Of a stretch of DNA of 64,000 nucleotides, positions 48,255-57,152 are shown one piece after another; within the stretch, counting starts at the first letter, position 1; every line of letters starts with the position of its first letter. Source of the stretch: a candidate division KSB1 bacterium (GTDB lineage Bacteria > Zhuqueibacterota > Zhuqueibacteria > Residuimicrobiales > Krinioviventaceae); assembly GCA_034521575.1 (NCBI GenBank), contig JAXHMJ010000001.1, forward strand, positions 451,282-515,281, given 5' to 3'. The notes under the pieces were generated by a model, which made no database searches, had not been told where the DNA came from, and worked only from the letters and a program-made list of their open reading frames with translations. Both the position numbers and the translations under genes were made by a program.

Positions 48255-49140
48255 AGGGGGATACTTCCCCCTACAAAAGGGAAATGCCGGTTAGCAATTA
48301 AATGGCAAAGGATGGCTCGATGGTTTCGTTTACAAATGAGTCTTTGATTTTGTCTTTTATGATGTGAAATGATTCGGGGACAAGGCCGTTGTGTGAATTG
48401 TTCATGTCAGATAGGAATGAATTGTTGAGTGGGATTTTTGCCCCTTCAAAAAAGGAAAATGCAGATCAGCAATTAAACAGCAAAGGATGGTACTATGGTT
48501 TCGGTTACAAATGAGTCTTTGATTTTGTCTTTTAAGATGTGAAAAAATTCGGGGACAAGACCGTTGTGAGAATTGTTCATGTCAGATAGGAATGAATTGT
48601 TGAGGGGGATTTGTGCCCCTTCAAAAAAGGAAAATGCAGATCAGCAATTAAATGGCAAAGAATGGCTCGATGGTTACGTTTACAAATGAGTTTATGATTT
48701 TGGTTTTTATGATGTGGAATGATCCGGGGACAAGACCGTTGTGTGAATTGTTCATGTCAGATACGAATGAATTGTTGGGTGGGATACTTTCCCTTTCAAA
48801 AAAGGAAAATGCAGGCCAGCAATTAAATGGCAAAGGATGGATCTATGGTTTTGCTTACAAATGAGTTTTTGATTTTGTTTTTTATGATGTGGAATGATCC
48901 GGGGTCAAGGCTGTTGTGAGAATTGCTGATGTCAGATAGGAATGAATTGTTGAGGGGGATTACTCCACCTACAAAAAAGGGAAATGCCGGGCAGCAATTA
49001 AATGGCAAAGGATGGGTCGAGGGTTTTGCTTACAAATGAGTTTTTGATTTTGTTTTTTATGATGTAAAAAGATTCGAGATCAAGGCCGCCGTGGGATTTA
49101 CTGATGACGGATAGAAATGAATTGTTCAGGGGATAGTGTT
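48255..49140. repeat. Tandem array of about five 175-bp units
   Basis: Units begin near 48303, 48479, 48654, 48829 and 49004, each opening with GGCAAAGGATGG-like sequence, plus half a unit at 48255-48302. Each unit contains GAATTGTTG...CAGCAATT arms around a G-run/C-run hairpin in most copies. On the minus strand most units encode IPLNNSFLSDMNNSHNGLVPxSFHIIKxKIKxSFV...PSFAI with the stop overlapping the next TTG start. Divergence between units is moderate. Confidence 0.85.
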
Positions 49141-49300
49141 TTGTGTTTTTTATTTCTTGATAATAGAAATGACCGAAAAGGGCGAAAGGGTTGTCATTCA
49201 TTAAACACCAGGTCGGTTTTGTGAGCGATAAACCGGCGAATGATTCGAGTAATAAAGCATTTTCACAGATGATACAGAAATTAAATTTTAATTTGATCAT
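48998..49300 (-). CDS. Possible 100-aa protein whose 3' half is the source of the 175-bp repeats
   Basis: MIKLKFNFCIICENALLLESFAGLSLTKPTWCLMNDNPFALFGHFYYQEIKNTKHYPLNNSFLSVISKSHGGLDLESFYIIKNKIKNSFVSKTLDPSFAI. The first half is unique; the second matches the repeat units downstream on the same strand. This suggests that the 3' part of a gene was amplified in tandem. No family is recognised. It could be a chance frame. Confidence 0.35.
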   Translation of the reverse strand: MIKLKFNFCIICENALLLESFAGLSLTKPTWCLMNDNPFALFGHFYYQEIKNTKHYPLNNSFLSVISKSHGGLDLESFYIIKNKIKNSFVSKTLDPSFAI

Positions 49301-49319
49301 AATGAAATAAAGACATGGC

Positions 49320-51064
49320 CGGAAAATATTAATTAAAATAATGGATATTTCAAAGAAGAAACTGAAAAAAGGGGAAAACGGATTTTACCTGAACCCAAAC
49401 CGGACATCACCCAAATCGAGCCGATTGATATTGGACAAATAAAATTGGATGAGTGCCGAATAAGAGAATCCGGAAAAAAGGCATCAACAACGTCACGGCA
49501 AAAGATTGAAACATTGATAGATGGGTGGGGGCGAAAGGGGCAAGCGGGCGTTGCACGGTATGGCCATAGGAGGAAAATTGAGAAACAGCCCGCTTGCCAC
49601 ACAAACGGGGACGGGGGGTTTGTTCGCGGCACATCCTACAATGAGCCCCAGCGAGAACGATGGGTGCGGGCGGCGCACGTCCTGAGGCCTTGTGACCTTT
49701 TTGTAGTAGCCTGGTTTTTTCACAGGCTATTACAATCCCTTCCGGGCGGAACAGGTGGCCGAAGCGGCTGCAGGGACCGGGCACCGTGATGCGCATTGGG
49801 GGTGTAGATGCTAAACATCGTAGCATAATAACCAAGCGAAGAATGCCCGGCCCTGCAGTAAGTGAGGCCACGTGCTGAAGCCCCCCAACATGGCGGACGG
49901 AACAAGAGCAGAGTCAGAGCCAACGGGGTTGATGTGTGCGTGACAGGTTCAGGCGGATTTTACTACCGACGCGGCCATGTATATGGGGGATGCTTTGAGC
50001 AATACCCGGGTGGGGGGAAATGCGGCAAGCGGGCGCCCGGGAGACAACGCGCGGTGTGGCCATGGGCAGGGTTACGTCTGGCCACCTGATAGGGTATGCT
50101 GCAGGCGGGTTGGCGCGTTTCGGATTGTCGTTTGTCGGGTGTGTTGGAAGCGTGATGTGGGGTTGATGGTTTGGCATCGATGCCCGCCTGTCTGCATGAC
50201 CCGCCAGGTGGCCAGCGGGTAAACGGCAGGGATATAACCAAGACTAACGCCCGCTTGCTACACCCAGTGGGAGGGGTTGTTTTTTCGCGGCATGTGTTTT
50301 AATGAACCCCAGTGAGAACAAAGGGTGCGGGCGGCGCACGTCCTGAAGCCTTGTGACCTGTTGGCGGTGCCCGGCAGGTTGGCCGGAAAAAGGCGCGGTC
50401 TGGCCATGGGCACGGCCATCCCCTCCAGGCGGAACAGCCCGCCGAATGAGGAGCGGATTGCGTAGCGAGTGATGGTTTGAGAATTTCGAGAGGGACGGAA
50501 TGAGCGGAGCAAACGCACCGGAAGCAGGCGGGTTGTGGAGCCCCCTAACATGGCGGGCGGTGAACACCTGGCCTGCATAAATCCCCGGCGCCGACGCTTT
50601 ACTTGACGGCCGGCAATTCAGCGCAGACGCAGCTGGCGCCGCCCTCTGTGCGGGGCAACGCTGTTCGGATTTCGCACGAATTGCAATCGCGGCTCGTTTT
50701 TTAGCGACGCGGCAAAGAAAAAGGAGTCCGGGGCGCGCGGGTGCACAGAGCGGCGTGGATGGCTTGGCCGGCTTTGTGGTCTGGCGGCTGGATTTGGCGG
50801 AGCCAGTCTGGAATGGCTGTGATCGTGGCAGGTGGTGCGGGCGGTGTTGGTTATGGCGGGCGTGGTTTGCGGTGCGGGCGGATTCGGCCTGGCTGCGATG
50901 AGTTTGACTGGCGCGCGTGCCGGGCAGGCCAGGAACGCCGCGGTGCGTCGCCGTTTGTTATAAAAGCGGACGCCGAGGGAAGCTTGCGCGCCGCGCTGGT
51001 GGCTGGCGGTCGGGGCTGTGAGACGGTCGGCGCGCAGGGTGAACGAGGCGGCCACCGGTATTGC
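49320..51064. other. GC-rich, repeat-containing region without a convincing gene
   Basis: GC content rises sharply. A block at about 49586-49900 recurs, diverged, at about 50247-50565: CCCGCTTGC...TTCGCGGCA...GGGTGCGGGCGGCGCACGTCCTGA, then a CGGGCGGAACAG/CAGGCGGAACAG segment, then GAAGCCCCCCAACATGGCGG/GAGCCCCCTAACATGGCGG. Open frames here have strongly biased composition (Pro, Arg, Ala) and no ribosome sites, so I do not call them genes. It could be decayed coding DNA, a structured RNA or cassette debris. Confidence 0.5.
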
Positions 51065-51376
51065 TTATTCAGCCTCTGCCCTTTTTTTGAGTTTTGTCGG
51101 TGTGTCCGATTTATGGCCCTGACGGGTTTTGGGATTAGATTGAACGGGGTTGGGTGTTTCGTCGAGGATTTTGGCGTCATCAATCGCATGTTTACGGTAG
51201 ATCGGCTGGATGTCTTGCTCGTCTTTGGGAACCAAGGTAAAGGTTTTTTGCAGGTAAAGTGAAGTCGATTTTGCATCCCGGATGCATCTCGTTTTTTCCG
51301 GACAGGGTTTGCAGTTTTTGTCCTGCCGGGGGCAGTACATGCGGGCGATGATTTTCCAGGCGTCGGTTGCAAACAT
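51065..51376 (-). CDS. Cys-rich small protein
   Basis: 103 residues: YCPRQDKNCKPCPEKTRC near 14-31 gives four Cys in a zinc-finger-like pattern; the tail is Lys- and Pro-rich. It starts on the stop of the next gene upstream (TAATG overlap). Family unknown; looks like a small phage- or plasmid-type protein. Confidence 0.45.
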   Translation of the reverse strand: MFATDAWKIIARMYCPRQDKNCKPCPEKTRCIRDAKSTSLYLQKTFTLVPKDEQDIQPIYRKHAIDDAKILDETPNPVQSNPKTRQGHKSDTPTKLKKRAEAE

Positions 51377-51783
51377 TATTCGGTGCTCCTTTCTGTGTTG
51401 TTTGAGATGGGCCGGCGTTCGGGCTCTGTGCCGCCGATGAGGATTTCATAATCAAAGTTAATTAACGCGCCTGCTCTGGCTGAACAATTTGTGCAATATT
51501 CGCGGGATGAACAGGTTTTGCAGTTCTTTTTAATGTGGTCGCACATTGTGAGGGCGAGTTTATTGACAAAGAACAGATAATGTTTGGCGGAGAGAATGTG
51601 TGGGTAATATCCCTGTTTGAGAATTTTTGATTTTGGGATAAACGCGAAATTACGGAATAAAGCGTCGTGGGCGGCTCTGGCCATTGCATAACAACGGGGG
51701 CGGTCGCGGCAAGTGCCACACTTTCGCTCCGGGTACAGGCAACGGCATTCTGCTAAAATTAAATAGATTGGCTTTTCGTGCAT
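51376..51783 (-). CDS. Cys-rich 135-aa protein
   Basis: Two Cys clusters, CRCLYPERKCGTCRDRPRCYAM (about 13-34) and CDHIKKNCKTCSSREYCTNC (about 81-100), suggest two metal-binding knots. The pattern resembles that of the following 51065-51376 protein, so the two may be distant paralogues. It overlaps the glycosyltransferase stop by 25 bp. Function unknown. Confidence 0.5.
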   Translation of the reverse strand: MHEKPIYLILAECRCLYPERKCGTCRDRPRCYAMARAAHDALFRNFAFIPKSKILKQGYYPHILSAKHYLFFVNKLALTMCDHIKKNCKTCSSREYCTNCSARAGALINFDYEILIGGTEPERRPISNNTERSTE

Positions 51784-52940
51784 GATTCCTCTGATTTGTT
51801 GTTTTTTGCTTTTGGGTGGATGTTTTTATGGATTTCCAAAATCCGGTTGATAATGGGTTGATTCGATCTATTCCAGGAAAAATGACTGCGTGCATATTCT
51901 GACCCTTGATTTGATAATTTTTTCAGCCGTTCAGAGTTGGATTTGAGTTTTTTCAGGGCTGCTGCCAGATCGTCGGGTGATGGATTGTGAAACGTCTGAT
52001 CATCAAAGAAATTCATGAGCCTGAATTCGTCCGGCTTGAATACGACGGGTTTGCCGGGTTTTATTTGTACAGAGTTCGACGATGTGCAAAAGGATTGGAG
52101 ACCGCCGGTTTTGGTGACCACCGGGACGCAGCCGCAGGCCATGGCATCGAGCGCCGGCAGGCACCAACCTTCGCCGCGTGTGGGCAGAACAAAGCAGTCA
52201 CAAGACCGGTATAATTTCGGGATATCCTCGTCCGGGATCGGATCCTCGATGATTTGAATCGGCGCAAAGTCTTTCACACCCGTATCGGTTTTGGCGCTTT
52301 CGACGGCCTCGCGGATGATCCGGCGGCCGGTTGATTTGTTGACCGCGACAACACTGGAACGGATCAAGAGCCGGACTTTATCTTTCGGTGTGAACGCTTT
52401 CATCCAGGCGCGCAAGAGAATGTCCGGGCCTTTGCGCCACTGCCAGGCGAAAACGGAACAGGCGATGAAATCGTACGCATCCCGATCGAACGCAACCGGT
52501 CCGGAGGATGAGTAAAGCACAGGGTCCGTGCCTTCCGGCATGTGGTAGACCGGCATCGAATTGTGCAGGTGTTTTCTGAATTGTACAACGTTATCCGGAT
52601 TCGGAGTCCATACTTCATCCGCGGTTGAGCATCTTTGGATGACACCGGGATGCATGGATTGGGTTTCGATCATGGTGTAGAGAATCGTGTATCGGCGCTG
52701 CTGATATACCGGATGCGGGGGCAGCATGATCAAGCGAATGATCGGGTACCTGGGTTTGAGCTTGATCTTGCGGTAAGGTTCCAGGTCCGGGAACGGCAGC
52801 GGTTTTGTGTTATTGTAGCAAACGAGCCGGACCCGGAAACCGGCGTTGATGAGAGATCGGGCGACGGCGCGGGTGTGAACGGCATAACCCGAATGATCGT
52901 GCATGCATCCGTACAATTCCAGTTCTACAGAGTTTGACAT
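51759..52940 (-). CDS. GT-B glycosyltransferase (family 4-like)
   Basis: 393 residues. The N-terminal domain (YGCMHDHSGYAVHTRAVARSLINAGFRVRLVC) has the acceptor-site Gly loop of GT-B enzymes. The C-terminal signature DCFVLPTRGEGWCLPALDAMACGCVPVVTKTGG (about 258-290) matches the E-x7-E-type donor site of GT4 enzymes. No membrane helix, so cytosolic. Substrate unknown. It sits among small phage-like genes, where such enzymes may modify surface glycans or phage DNA. Confidence 0.8.
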   Translation of the reverse strand: MSNSVELELYGCMHDHSGYAVHTRAVARSLINAGFRVRLVCYNNTKPLPFPDLEPYRKIKLKPRYPIIRLIMLPPHPVYQQRRYTILYTMIETQSMHPGVIQRCSTADEVWTPNPDNVVQFRKHLHNSMPVYHMPEGTDPVLYSSSGPVAFDRDAYDFIACSVFAWQWRKGPDILLRAWMKAFTPKDKVRLLIRSSVVAVNKSTGRRIIREAVESAKTDTGVKDFAPIQIIEDPIPDEDIPKLYRSCDCFVLPTRGEGWCLPALDAMACGCVPVVTKTGGLQSFCTSSNSVQIKPGKPVVFKPDEFRLMNFFDDQTFHNPSPDDLAAALKKLKSNSERLKKLSNQGSEYARSHFSWNRSNQPIINRILEIHKNIHPKAKNNKSEESCTKSQSI

Positions 52941-52969
52941 ATTTAATCATTCCTCGAAATCAGGTTCAT

Positions 52970-53323
52970 TTAATTGTTATTACTGATACTGTCCATTGCC
53001 AAAGGTGTTTGTGCCGTACCATCTGCGCGGCAATTCAATCTTGCCTGCGAAACATTGTTTGATAAAGAAATTATATCCGGGAATATTGTCCCTGATAAAG
53101 CCCAAACGGGTATAATAGAGCTTTTCGCTTTCAGAGGATCCGACCAGGCGAAACGGGCTTGTTTCATTTTGACGCGGTTCTGCAACTGCGCTTGTGAGGC
53201 CTGGCCGGTGGGTTTGCTCCAGCGGGTGACCGTGGTGTTTTGTTTGTGGGTGCGGTAGGTGATTTTTTTGCCCAGGGTTCCCTGCGCTTTGAGTGAGAAT
53301 AATGGAGCTTTTACTTTTGCCAT
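52970..53323 (-). CDS. MAKV-family protein, paralogue 1
   Basis: 117 residues: MAKVKAPLFSLKAQGTLGKKITYRTHKQNTTVTRWSKPTGQASQAQLQNRVKMKQARFAW. It shares the pattern MAKVxAPLFSLxAxGTxGK...QxxxR with the proteins at 57261-57569 and 61210. I do not know the family; the context with holin, lysozyme and beta-helix genes suggests a structural phage-like protein. Confidence 0.55.
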   Translation of the reverse strand: MAKVKAPLFSLKAQGTLGKKITYRTHKQNTTVTRWSKPTGQASQAQLQNRVKMKQARFAWSDPLKAKSSIIPVWALSGTIFPDIISLSNNVSQARLNCRADGTAQTPLAMDSISNNN

Positions 53324-53384
53324 GGTTTGGAAATCTTTCCGCTACAAAGTTCGAGATATAGTATAAAAAGCTGGTTAACGTGAA

Positions 53385-53945
53385 TCAGATTGTCACTGTG
53401 AAAATCAATGTATCGCTTTCGCTGCTGATATTTTCCTCGGTATCAATGGCCTGAACGGTGATATAATAGTTGTCCGCCGGTAAAATCAAGTCATAGTGAT
53501 CGGCCACGATTGGACTCTCCGGGAGTCGCTGCCAGCTGGCGTAATCAGTTGACAGGTTGATGAAATAGCCCGCGAGATTATTGAGCGGCCAGCCGTTGTA
53601 TTTGTTGGTGACGGCGTCCCAGGATATCTCAATGACTCGTTTTACGGGGTCGGATTCGTCTATGCCTTTGTCCGTGTGTGTGGGGTTTTTGGGGCTATCC
53701 GGAGAAATGGCGGCGTCTACGACGCAGGTTGTCAGGGATTCGCCTGATGAATTATTGTGCAGATAATTGTGGACACCATGGGCCCAGCGGTGGGCGCGTT
53801 GATCAACGTGGGCGCTGGTCGGGTCCTGAGCGGGCACGACTTTTCTGCGGCAGATCGTTTGTCCGAACGGATTGCGCTGGAACACAAAGATATTGGAGAA
53901 TGCTTCATAAAAGCCATTCATGAGGGGTTGTGTGACTTTGGGCAT
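53385..53945 (-). CDS. MAKV-family protein with FN3-like C-terminal domain
   Basis: 186 residues from ATG 53945 (AAGGA upstream), chosen because MPKVTQPLMNGFYEAF aligns with the paralogues; ATG 53984 would overlap the upstream stop as ATGA and is an alternative. Residues about 5-70 follow the family pattern. About 105-185 (VIEISWDAVTNKYNGWPLNNLAGYFINLSTDYASWQRLPESPIVADHYDLILPADNYYITVQAIDTEENISSES) is an FN3-type domain. Likely extracellular or virion surface. Confidence 0.6.
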   Translation of the reverse strand: MPKVTQPLMNGFYEAFSNIFVFQRNPFGQTICRRKVVPAQDPTSAHVDQRAHRWAHGVHNYLHNNSSGESLTTCVVDAAISPDSPKNPTHTDKGIDESDPVKRVIEISWDAVTNKYNGWPLNNLAGYFINLSTDYASWQRLPESPIVADHYDLILPADNYYITVQAIDTEENISSESDTLIFTVTI

Positions 53946-53980
53946 GAGACTGGTCCTTGATTTTGGTCGTACAAAGTTCG

Positions 53981-54244
53981 TCATGCATCGAGCGCGCCTG
54001 CTGCTCTGAGTAAATCCGTTTCGAATTGTTTGGCTTCGGCCTGGACTTGATTTTGTATTCCCTCCCACATTGTCTGAAATTCCCTGAGGTTTTTGGGATC
54101 GTTCTTTTTGATCCATTCCTCAATCGGCAGAAATTTCTGCAGTACTTTTAGAGTGAACATGTGGATCGGATCGTTTGAGGCTTTGCGGACATATTCGAGC
54201 AAAGCATCCTTTTGTTCTCCGCTTAAATCTGATGGATCGAACAT
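53981..54244 (-). CDS. 87-aa helical protein
   Basis: MFDPSDLSGEQKDALLEYVRKASNDPIHMFTLKVLQKFLPIEEWIKKNDPKNLREFQTMWEGIQNQVQAEAKQFETDLLRAAGALDA. It starts directly at the end of the upstream gene. All-helical, acidic, no known motif. The tight gene packing supports expression. Confidence 0.5.
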   Translation of the reverse strand: MFDPSDLSGEQKDALLEYVRKASNDPIHMFTLKVLQKFLPIEEWIKKNDPKNLREFQTMWEGIQNQVQAEAKQFETDLLRAAGALDA

Positions 54245-54751
54245 TTATTCGGTCTCCGGTTTAAAACAATCCATTGAAATGTCAGGATATTGTGATTCCA
54301 TGGCGTCGATGTCATTCGGGACATCAGGAGAATTTGAATAGAACCCCTCGCCGAAAACACTGGTGCCGTACCTGAGATTGTGGCGTTCCGGCAAGTCGCC
54401 GGAGTAGAGTCCCGTGCTGAATTTTGATTGCCCGTATTTGTTGTTTTTGGAAAATTGACTTTTAAACTCGCACGTACCTGATCGTTGTTTGCCGCGTTTT
54501 ATTGCTTCATGGCGAAACCGTTCCTTGTCCGCGGATGAAATATTGTTCGTATTGTTTGTGGCCGCCTTGAGATGAACCCTTTGGAGCTGCTGGCGTTGGG
54601 TTTTGGGATTCGCGCCGGCCTGCACGCCATGTTTGATTTGCAGGCTGCCGTGGCTGCGTTGAAATGTGATCGCGTCCGGCTGGCCGCGCCTGACTGTTCC
54701 TGATATTCTCAGTCCTGCAAAGATTAGTTTGTCATCCAGGTCTGTGGACAT
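54245..54751 (-). CDS. MAKV-related 168-aa protein
   Basis: Residues 10-55 (IFAGLRISGTVRRGQPDAITFQRSHGSLQIKHGVQAGANPKTQRQQLQR) follow the same strand-turn-strand plan as the MAKV family (GTxGKxxxFxxxxGxxxVRxxVxPxNPKTxxQxxxR) but with a different N-terminus. The C-terminal half (YGTSVFGEGFYSNSPDVP) is unique. Unknown function. Confidence 0.5.
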   Translation of the reverse strand: MSTDLDDKLIFAGLRISGTVRRGQPDAITFQRSHGSLQIKHGVQAGANPKTQRQQLQRVHLKAATNNTNNISSADKERFRHEAIKRGKQRSGTCEFKSQFSKNNKYGQSKFSTGLYSGDLPERHNLRYGTSVFGEGFYSNSPDVPNDIDAMESQYPDISMDCFKPETE

Positions 54752-54901
54752 TGTCTTTAGAAATTCCTTTTTCTTTCTGTGCTTGCTGCGCGCGCGTTGA
54801 TCTTATCGCGCGCCGCTCTTTTGTTACTCTCGCACCGCTGTCTCAATTTTAATGAACCGCTACATAAATTATGAATATTATCTCGGTGGCGGACTTTTGG
54901 G

Positions 54902-56031
54902 CTACAGCGGATAGAAAAAATATGGCGGCCATTCACCGATTATATTGTATCCGTTGCTCAGGGATTCATCAATGTAAGCAGCATGTTCTTCATTAAAGCA
55001 AGAAAAGCAGCTATTGAGTTTCACATCATAGGTTCCTGAAATGCGCTGTATGGTAGATCCCGAGTCATTGAAAATCAAAGTGCTTGACCGCATATTGATT
55101 CTAAATTTTGAATAGAAACTGGTCCCCGTACAGGCAGAAAGCGGAGCGCTGTTATCTGCTTCTATGAAAGAAAAGAATAGAGATACACTCGTGTACCAGT
55201 TATTCGAATAAAGATGACCGAAAAACATAGAAGAGGATAAATCGAAATATACAGTATTGTCACCGGCGATAACCGGTTCAATGATACCGCGAATGTGGCA
55301 GCCTATGAATCTATAATGCACAGAACGATTTATAGCGTCGTTGAATTTGATAAGCGGGTGTGCGTTTTCCGAAAGCTGAAACGAGCAATTGCGGGCGTGG
55401 ACATCACAATAGCCCGTATCAAACAAAGCAGGCAGCGTGGAGGAACTGCCGTAGACCTTGCAATTGACCAGATGAACGGAAAGCTCCCGAGAGCTGGTGA
55501 TTACAGACGCATCCGTGAATTTAAAGAGAATGTTTGACATTCTCAGATTGGAGGCGCCGGTGTTATCAATACAATGGCCGCTGGCGGGTTGAATTTGAGC
55601 AACGGGATCAATGGCGCTCTCGTAATCCTGCATGATCATGGACGCGCCGACGATATCGACATATTCTTGGGCGAGATATTTTCGGTGTAAATGCCGGGAT
55701 ACACCAGGATTGTGTAGCGTTTATCGGGACTGGCGTCTGTGATCGAATCGATGGCATCCTGTATGGATTCGAACTGGCCATTGTCTTTTGCCACGGTCAC
55801 GATTCTGGAGGGGGTGATCGGTTTGCCGTCCGCACTGACAACGTCCACAAGACGGGTGGTGAGATCACTGCAATTTCCCTGTGGATCCGTACCGATCGCG
55901 GCGGTCATGTCACGGATAAAGGCGCGGACATTGTTCATATGTGCGGCATCGTAAGTATCAACATATTGCTGAACATCCGGCAGGTTTGCTGAATTTGCAA
56001 TTTGTTCGGGGTATGGACTGTCAACGGGCAT
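54902..56031 (-). pseudogene. Right-handed beta-helix (tail-spike/pectin-lyase-like) protein with one frameshift
   Basis: ATG 56031 follows AAGGAG by 8 bases. Residues 1-130 end with PSRIVTVAKDNGQFESIQDAIDSITDASPDKRYTILVYPGIYTENISPK, the classic first turn of pectate-lyase-fold proteins. The frame then stops at 55636; adding one G at about 55669 gives SPKEYVDIVGASMIMQDYESA and continues in short beta-helix rungs (LRMSNILFKF, HLVNCKVYGSS, HARNCSFQL) to 54902. About 376 residues. Such proteins occur as phage tail spikes and as surface polysaccharide-binding proteins. The frameshift is at a short G run and may be a read error. Confidence 0.7.
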
Positions 56032-56042
56032 TAGAATACTCC

Positions 56043-56264
56043 TTAAAAATGGTTGGTATGAGATTTTATGATATAGACCAGAATACCCGCAACAGTGGGC
56101 AGCAGAATCAACAGGATTTTGATGCATGTTCTTCTGAAACGGGTATTGCGGTCAACATGGACATAGAGACCTGAGAGCGGATTGTCAGGATTGCCGAACA
56201 GACAATCATAGATTTGCTGAACCTGTTCCGCCATCTTGTCAATTGTTTCATTTGTATCAGGCAT
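56043..56264 (-). CDS. Small membrane protein, 73 aa
   Basis: MPDTNETIDKMAEQVQQIYDCLFGNPDNPLSGLYVHVDRNTRFRRTCIKILLILLPTVAGILVYIIKSHTNHF. One C-terminal membrane helix after an amphipathic N-terminus. The size and layout resemble accessory lysis or holin-like proteins. It overlaps the upstream gene by 8 bp. Confidence 0.5.
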   Translation of the reverse strand: MPDTNETIDKMAEQVQQIYDCLFGNPDNPLSGLYVHVDRNTRFRRTCIKILLILLPTVAGILVYIIKSHTNHF

Positions 56265-56613
56265 TTAATCGATTCCGGGAATTGATTTCATGGAATTTGG
56301 ATTGAATAATGGCGTCGAGATGATAATCTTTCGGATCCAAACCGGCGTTTGTGAGAACATCCTGCAGAATTTTGTCTGTGATTTGCTTTTCTTCCTGATG
56401 GTTGCAGGGTTGCTGATAATAACCGTCCAGTTTACCGGATTTGACCAGAAAAACGGTTCGGGTGACCTGGTTGTCCAGCCACACATCAAGCGCGGTGTTC
56501 AGGTTGACGTTGGCAAAATCATGAAAGATGTGTGAGCATTTGCGAATGTAATATGTAGCGGCAATCATGAAAATGATGGCGATAAACAAGAAAACGAATA
56601 ACAGTTCTAACAT
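56257..56613 (-). CDS. Membrane-anchored 118-aa protein
   Basis: An N-terminal helix (LLFVFLFIAIIFMIAATYYI) is followed by a soluble region (HDFANVNLNTALDVWLDNQVTRTVFLVKSGKLDGYYQQPCNHQEEKQITDKILQDVLTNAGLDPKDYHLDAIIQSKFHEIN). I do not recognise it. It overlaps the PLD stop by 7 bp, so it is co-translated in the minus-strand module. Confidence 0.5.
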   Translation of the reverse strand: MLELLFVFLFIAIIFMIAATYYIRKCSHIFHDFANVNLNTALDVWLDNQVTRTVFLVKSGKLDGYYQQPCNHQEEKQITDKILQDVLTNAGLDPKDYHLDAIIQSKFHEINSRNRLNA

Positions 56614-57152
56614 TTGACCGGATCTCCTATTTTACCTTTGATGAGTTGACGAGATTTCCACAGGCGTTCGAATTGCTGCCTATAGTCATGATTTACGGGC
56701 TCTGACAGGGTTAAAATTGACGTTTCGAAATTGCTGCGGGCGGCACGGCGGCTGAAATTGTGTGACCCTACCACGGAAATATTATCATCGATCAGGACCA
56801 GTTTGGCGTGCAAACGCGTGCTTTTGCCGGCAAAGGCCACTTTGAAATTTTCCTGTTTGAAAAATTTGGCGATGAATTCGTTTGAGAGTCGAAATCGCGG
56901 ACTGCTGAAATCGGAATTGAGCAGCATACGAACCTTGACGCCTCTGGCGCAGGCGCGGCGCAGAGCTTTAAAGAAATCATTTACGACATTGTTGGAACGG
57001 CCCCGGTAATAGCGGGCGGTATAGATACAGATATCGATTGAATCCTCTGCGCGGTCGAGGTATTGGGGGAGTATTTGAAAATAATTGGAAATAAGCGGGA
57101 CTGAGTAGCTGTGAGGAAGATTGTTGAGCGTGTTCTGCGGAATTTTCGCCAT
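56607..57152 (-). CDS. Single-HKD phospholipase D-family nuclease-like protein
   Basis: 181 residues, the size of Nuc/BfiI-like single-HKD proteins that dimerise to form the active site. The motif is LHAKLVLIDDNISVVGSHNFS (H115, K117, D122, then GSHN at 129-132), complete. Residues 35-60 (AEDSIDICIYTARYY...NNVVNDFFKAL) are the usual opening strands. Substrate (nucleic acid or phospholipid) unknown. A 5' fragment of the gene is repeated at 60546-60791. Its neighbours are MAKV and small membrane proteins. Confidence 0.8.
   Translation of the reverse strand: MAKIPQNTLNNLPHSYSVPLISNYFQILPQYLDRAEDSIDICIYTARYYRGRSNNVVNDFFKALRRACARGVKVRMLLNSDFSSPRFRLSNEFIAKFFKQENFKVAFAGKSTRLHAKLVLIDDNISVVGSHNFSRRAARSNFETSILTLSEPVNHDYRQQFERLWKSRQLIKGKIGDPVKC

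Noticed and set aside
48255-49140. CRISPR array
   Set aside because: The period of about 175 bp with no unique spacers and divergence along the whole unit does not fit CRISPR, and no cas genes are present.
50618-51055. Long open frames in the GC-rich region as genes
   Set aside because: Composition is dominated by Pro, Arg and Ala, frames are open on both strands at once, and no ribosome sites or domains are seen.
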